Below are positions 62,805-64,000 of a stretch of 64,000 nucleotides of DNA, piece after piece. The position numbers and the translations under genes were made by a program. The notes under the pieces are model-generated. The model did not search any database. It was not told where the DNA came from and saw only the letters and a program-made list of their open reading frames with translations. Origin of the DNA: Tridacna crocea (Eukaryota > Mollusca > Bivalvia > Cardiida > Cardiidae); assembly GCA_943736015.1 (NCBI GenBank), contig OX031062.1, positions 4,541,001 to 4,605,000 of the forward strand, in the 5' to 3' direction. How positions within the stretch are numbered: position 1 is the first letter of the stretch; every line of letters begins with the position of its first letter.

Positions 62805-62960
62805 AAAGTGAACAGTGCTGATCAAAGATCAGCAAAGTGGACAGTGCAGATCAAAGATCAGCAAAGTGGACAGTGCAGATCAAAGATCAGCAAAGTGGAT
62901 AGTGCAGGTCAAAGATCAGACTGCATGCTTTGTGCAGTCTGATCTCAATCTACACTGTCC
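62805..62960. repeat. 28-bp tandem repeat within a foldback family
   Basis: About four units of AGTGGACAGTGCAGATCAAA plus GATCAGCA (62813-62925), followed by CAGTCTGATCTCAATCTACA, the inverted partner. Confidence 0.85.
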
Positions 62961-63082
62961 ACAAAAACAACTACATGCGCAGTTGTGAGTGGTGCTTTAA
63001 GGGTTCTCATAAGGTCAAGCTACAAAGATATCAAAACTTGCCAAGCAGGTAAACTGGTAAATATTTATCCAAGTTCTTACCT

Positions 63083-63119
63083 TTTGAGCATCACCAAAGG
63101 TGTACGTTCATTACCACTG
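63083..63119 (-). CDS. Doubtful 37-bp mini-exon
   Basis: CTACAG before 63119 and AAG|gtaaga after 63083 bound 37 bp. One frame reads GNERTPLVMLK, faintly ankyrin-like. It could instead be a 5' UTR exon of the GalT-like gene or chance. No partner exon found. Confidence 0.25.
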
Positions 63120-63255
63120 TAGATGGAATAGCAAGTTAGCAATATTTACTGATAGTCTTACAAACATGAAGGTTCCCAACAAATGCGTAGCTTAACTATA
63201 AATAACACCTTACGACATTGGAACCCATGAAGAAAAGATCCTCTTTTATTGCGTT

Positions 63256-63484
63256 TTAAATCTTTACCACACAATCCCGACCTTTAACACCCCTGAGAAA
63301 GAATTCTTTTGAAAAAACTGTAGGAAAAGGAGAAAATGCTGGTAACCAGCATTTTCTCTGTTTTCCACAATTTTTTCTATCCTTCACAAAAGAAATTTCA
63401 AATTTTCGGTCACTTTTATTTTGTTGTCTGCAAATGCTTTCGATTTGGACAAGCATAAAATATTGTCGTTTGGTAATGAGTTAA
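63256..63484 (+). mobile_element. TTAA-hairpin MITE, type A
   Basis: Both TTAA ends, sharing the right one with the next copy; outer arms decayed. Confidence 0.9.
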
Positions 63485-63709
63485 ATCTTTACCACACAAT
63501 CTCAACTTTTAACACCCCTGAGAAAGAAGCCTTTTGAAAACACTGTGGGAAAAGGAGAAAATGCTGGCAACCAGCATTTTCTTCTTTTCCTGCACTGTTT
63601 TCTACCCTTTCCGCACCAAATTTCCATTTTTCAGTCACTTTTATTTTGTTGTCTGCAAATGCTTTGATTTTGGACCAGTCTAAAATTTTGTTGTGTGGTA
63701 AAGAGTTAG
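63481..63709 (+). mobile_element. TTAA-hairpin MITE, type A
   Basis: TTAA left, TTAG right; palindrome with several unpaired sites. Confidence 0.9.
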
Positions 63710-63816
63710 AAAACCAACACCATAACCATTGAGCTGAAGGGAATCCTCCATACACAGTTGTAAGGTATTAAAATTTTCTTGTGTGGTAAAGAGTTAAAAA
63801 ACCAACACCATAACCT
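63689..63816. repeat. ~89-bp direct duplication across a MITE end
   Basis: TTGTGTGGTAAAGAGTTAGA plus AAACCAACACCATAACC occurs at 63689 and again at 63778; the copied part includes a MITE terminus and a tRNA-like scrap. Confidence 0.75.
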
Positions 63817-64000
63817 TACCTTACAACACAATATTAATTGAAAATCCATATGTACATGTATATATATATATGATTTGTGATTTAATTTCTTTCCTAAATA
63901 CCATGATGGCCATTGGGGATGACATCATTGGCATTTTTCATTTACTTCAGTTTCTTCTCTAAATGTAATGATGTGAATGACGCCATTAATATTTTTTTCT

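Noticed and set aside
2209-63755. Dozens of 60-100-codon frames sharing a [18 protein letters not shown]-like peptide
   Set aside because: These are translations of the MITE palindrome in its open frames on both strands, not protein genes.

Overview
This is animal nuclear DNA, AT-rich, with short exons bounded by GT/AG splice sites in long introns. A bivalve mollusc is the most likely source. That is inferred from repeat types I associate with bivalves: pearl-like rolling-circle elements made of ~150-bp core repeats plus an ACGG/GACA microsatellite and a 3' hairpin, and a SINE-like repeat reading GGTTGTTTTGGGGTTTAACG. There are no operons, CRISPR arrays or rRNA genes.

Three protein genes can be supported. 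(1) A complete phytanoyl-CoA dioxygenase (PHYH) gene lies on + from 13120 to 26124. Its 8 exons join in frame to 334 codons, with an N-terminal PTS2 peroxisomal signal and all iron and 2-oxoglutarate ligands. (2) Head-to-head with it, on -, are the first two coding exons (12683-12478, 10748-10634) of an ANKRD26-like ankyrin-repeat protein; the rest lies beyond the recognisable part of the window to the left. The ~0.44 kb between the two start codons has CCAAT boxes on both strands and looks like a shared promoter. (3) A complete 11-exon gene on - (56388 to 43266, 443 codons) encodes a single-pass, probably type II, membrane protein with a CxxC pair and a His-Pro-His-x-His motif of the GalT/HIT nucleotidyltransferase superfamily. 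I do not recognise its exact family.

The dominant feature is a very dense family of ~230-bp MITEs with TTAA target duplications, ends like TTAACCCTTTACCA, and a central ~60-bp near-perfect palindrome centred on GGTNACC. By hand I count about 90 near-full-length copies in both orientations and some 30 fragments, about a third or more of the window. I divide them into type A (majority), type B (arms with GCTCGTNACGAGC), type C (TTTCCCAAACAAGCC end, arms as in B) and type D (TTTCCCAAA ends, arms as in A). Below, '+' means the CACACAATCCC end comes first; '-' means the end with ACAAAATTTTAGACTGG comes first. Many copies abut and share one TTAA, and one has an empty-site counterpart in the window. 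Palindrome arms covary between copies.

Other elements are several pearl/HINE-like rolling-circle elements (6430-7329, 16077-16989, 30338-31836, 31888-33252, 47593-47961, 55131-55466, 56818-59106 and fragments), nested in each other and in the MITEs; a 529-bp TRIM-like element (21262-21790) whose two 206-bp terminal repeats each carry a tRNA-like pol III promoter; a Tc1/pogo-like element (35863-36954) with a transposase remnant; two hAT-like elements; SINEs; foldback elements; and several tandem arrays.

Layout: 1-12.3 kb MITE-rich, downstream part of the ankyrin gene; 12.3-13.3 kb a MITE-free promoter island; 13.1-26.1 kb PHYH with introns full of MITEs; 26-43 kb intergenic, repeats only; 43.3-56.4 kb the GalT-like gene; 56.4-64 kb a long core-repeat element, more MITEs and one doubtful mini-exon.
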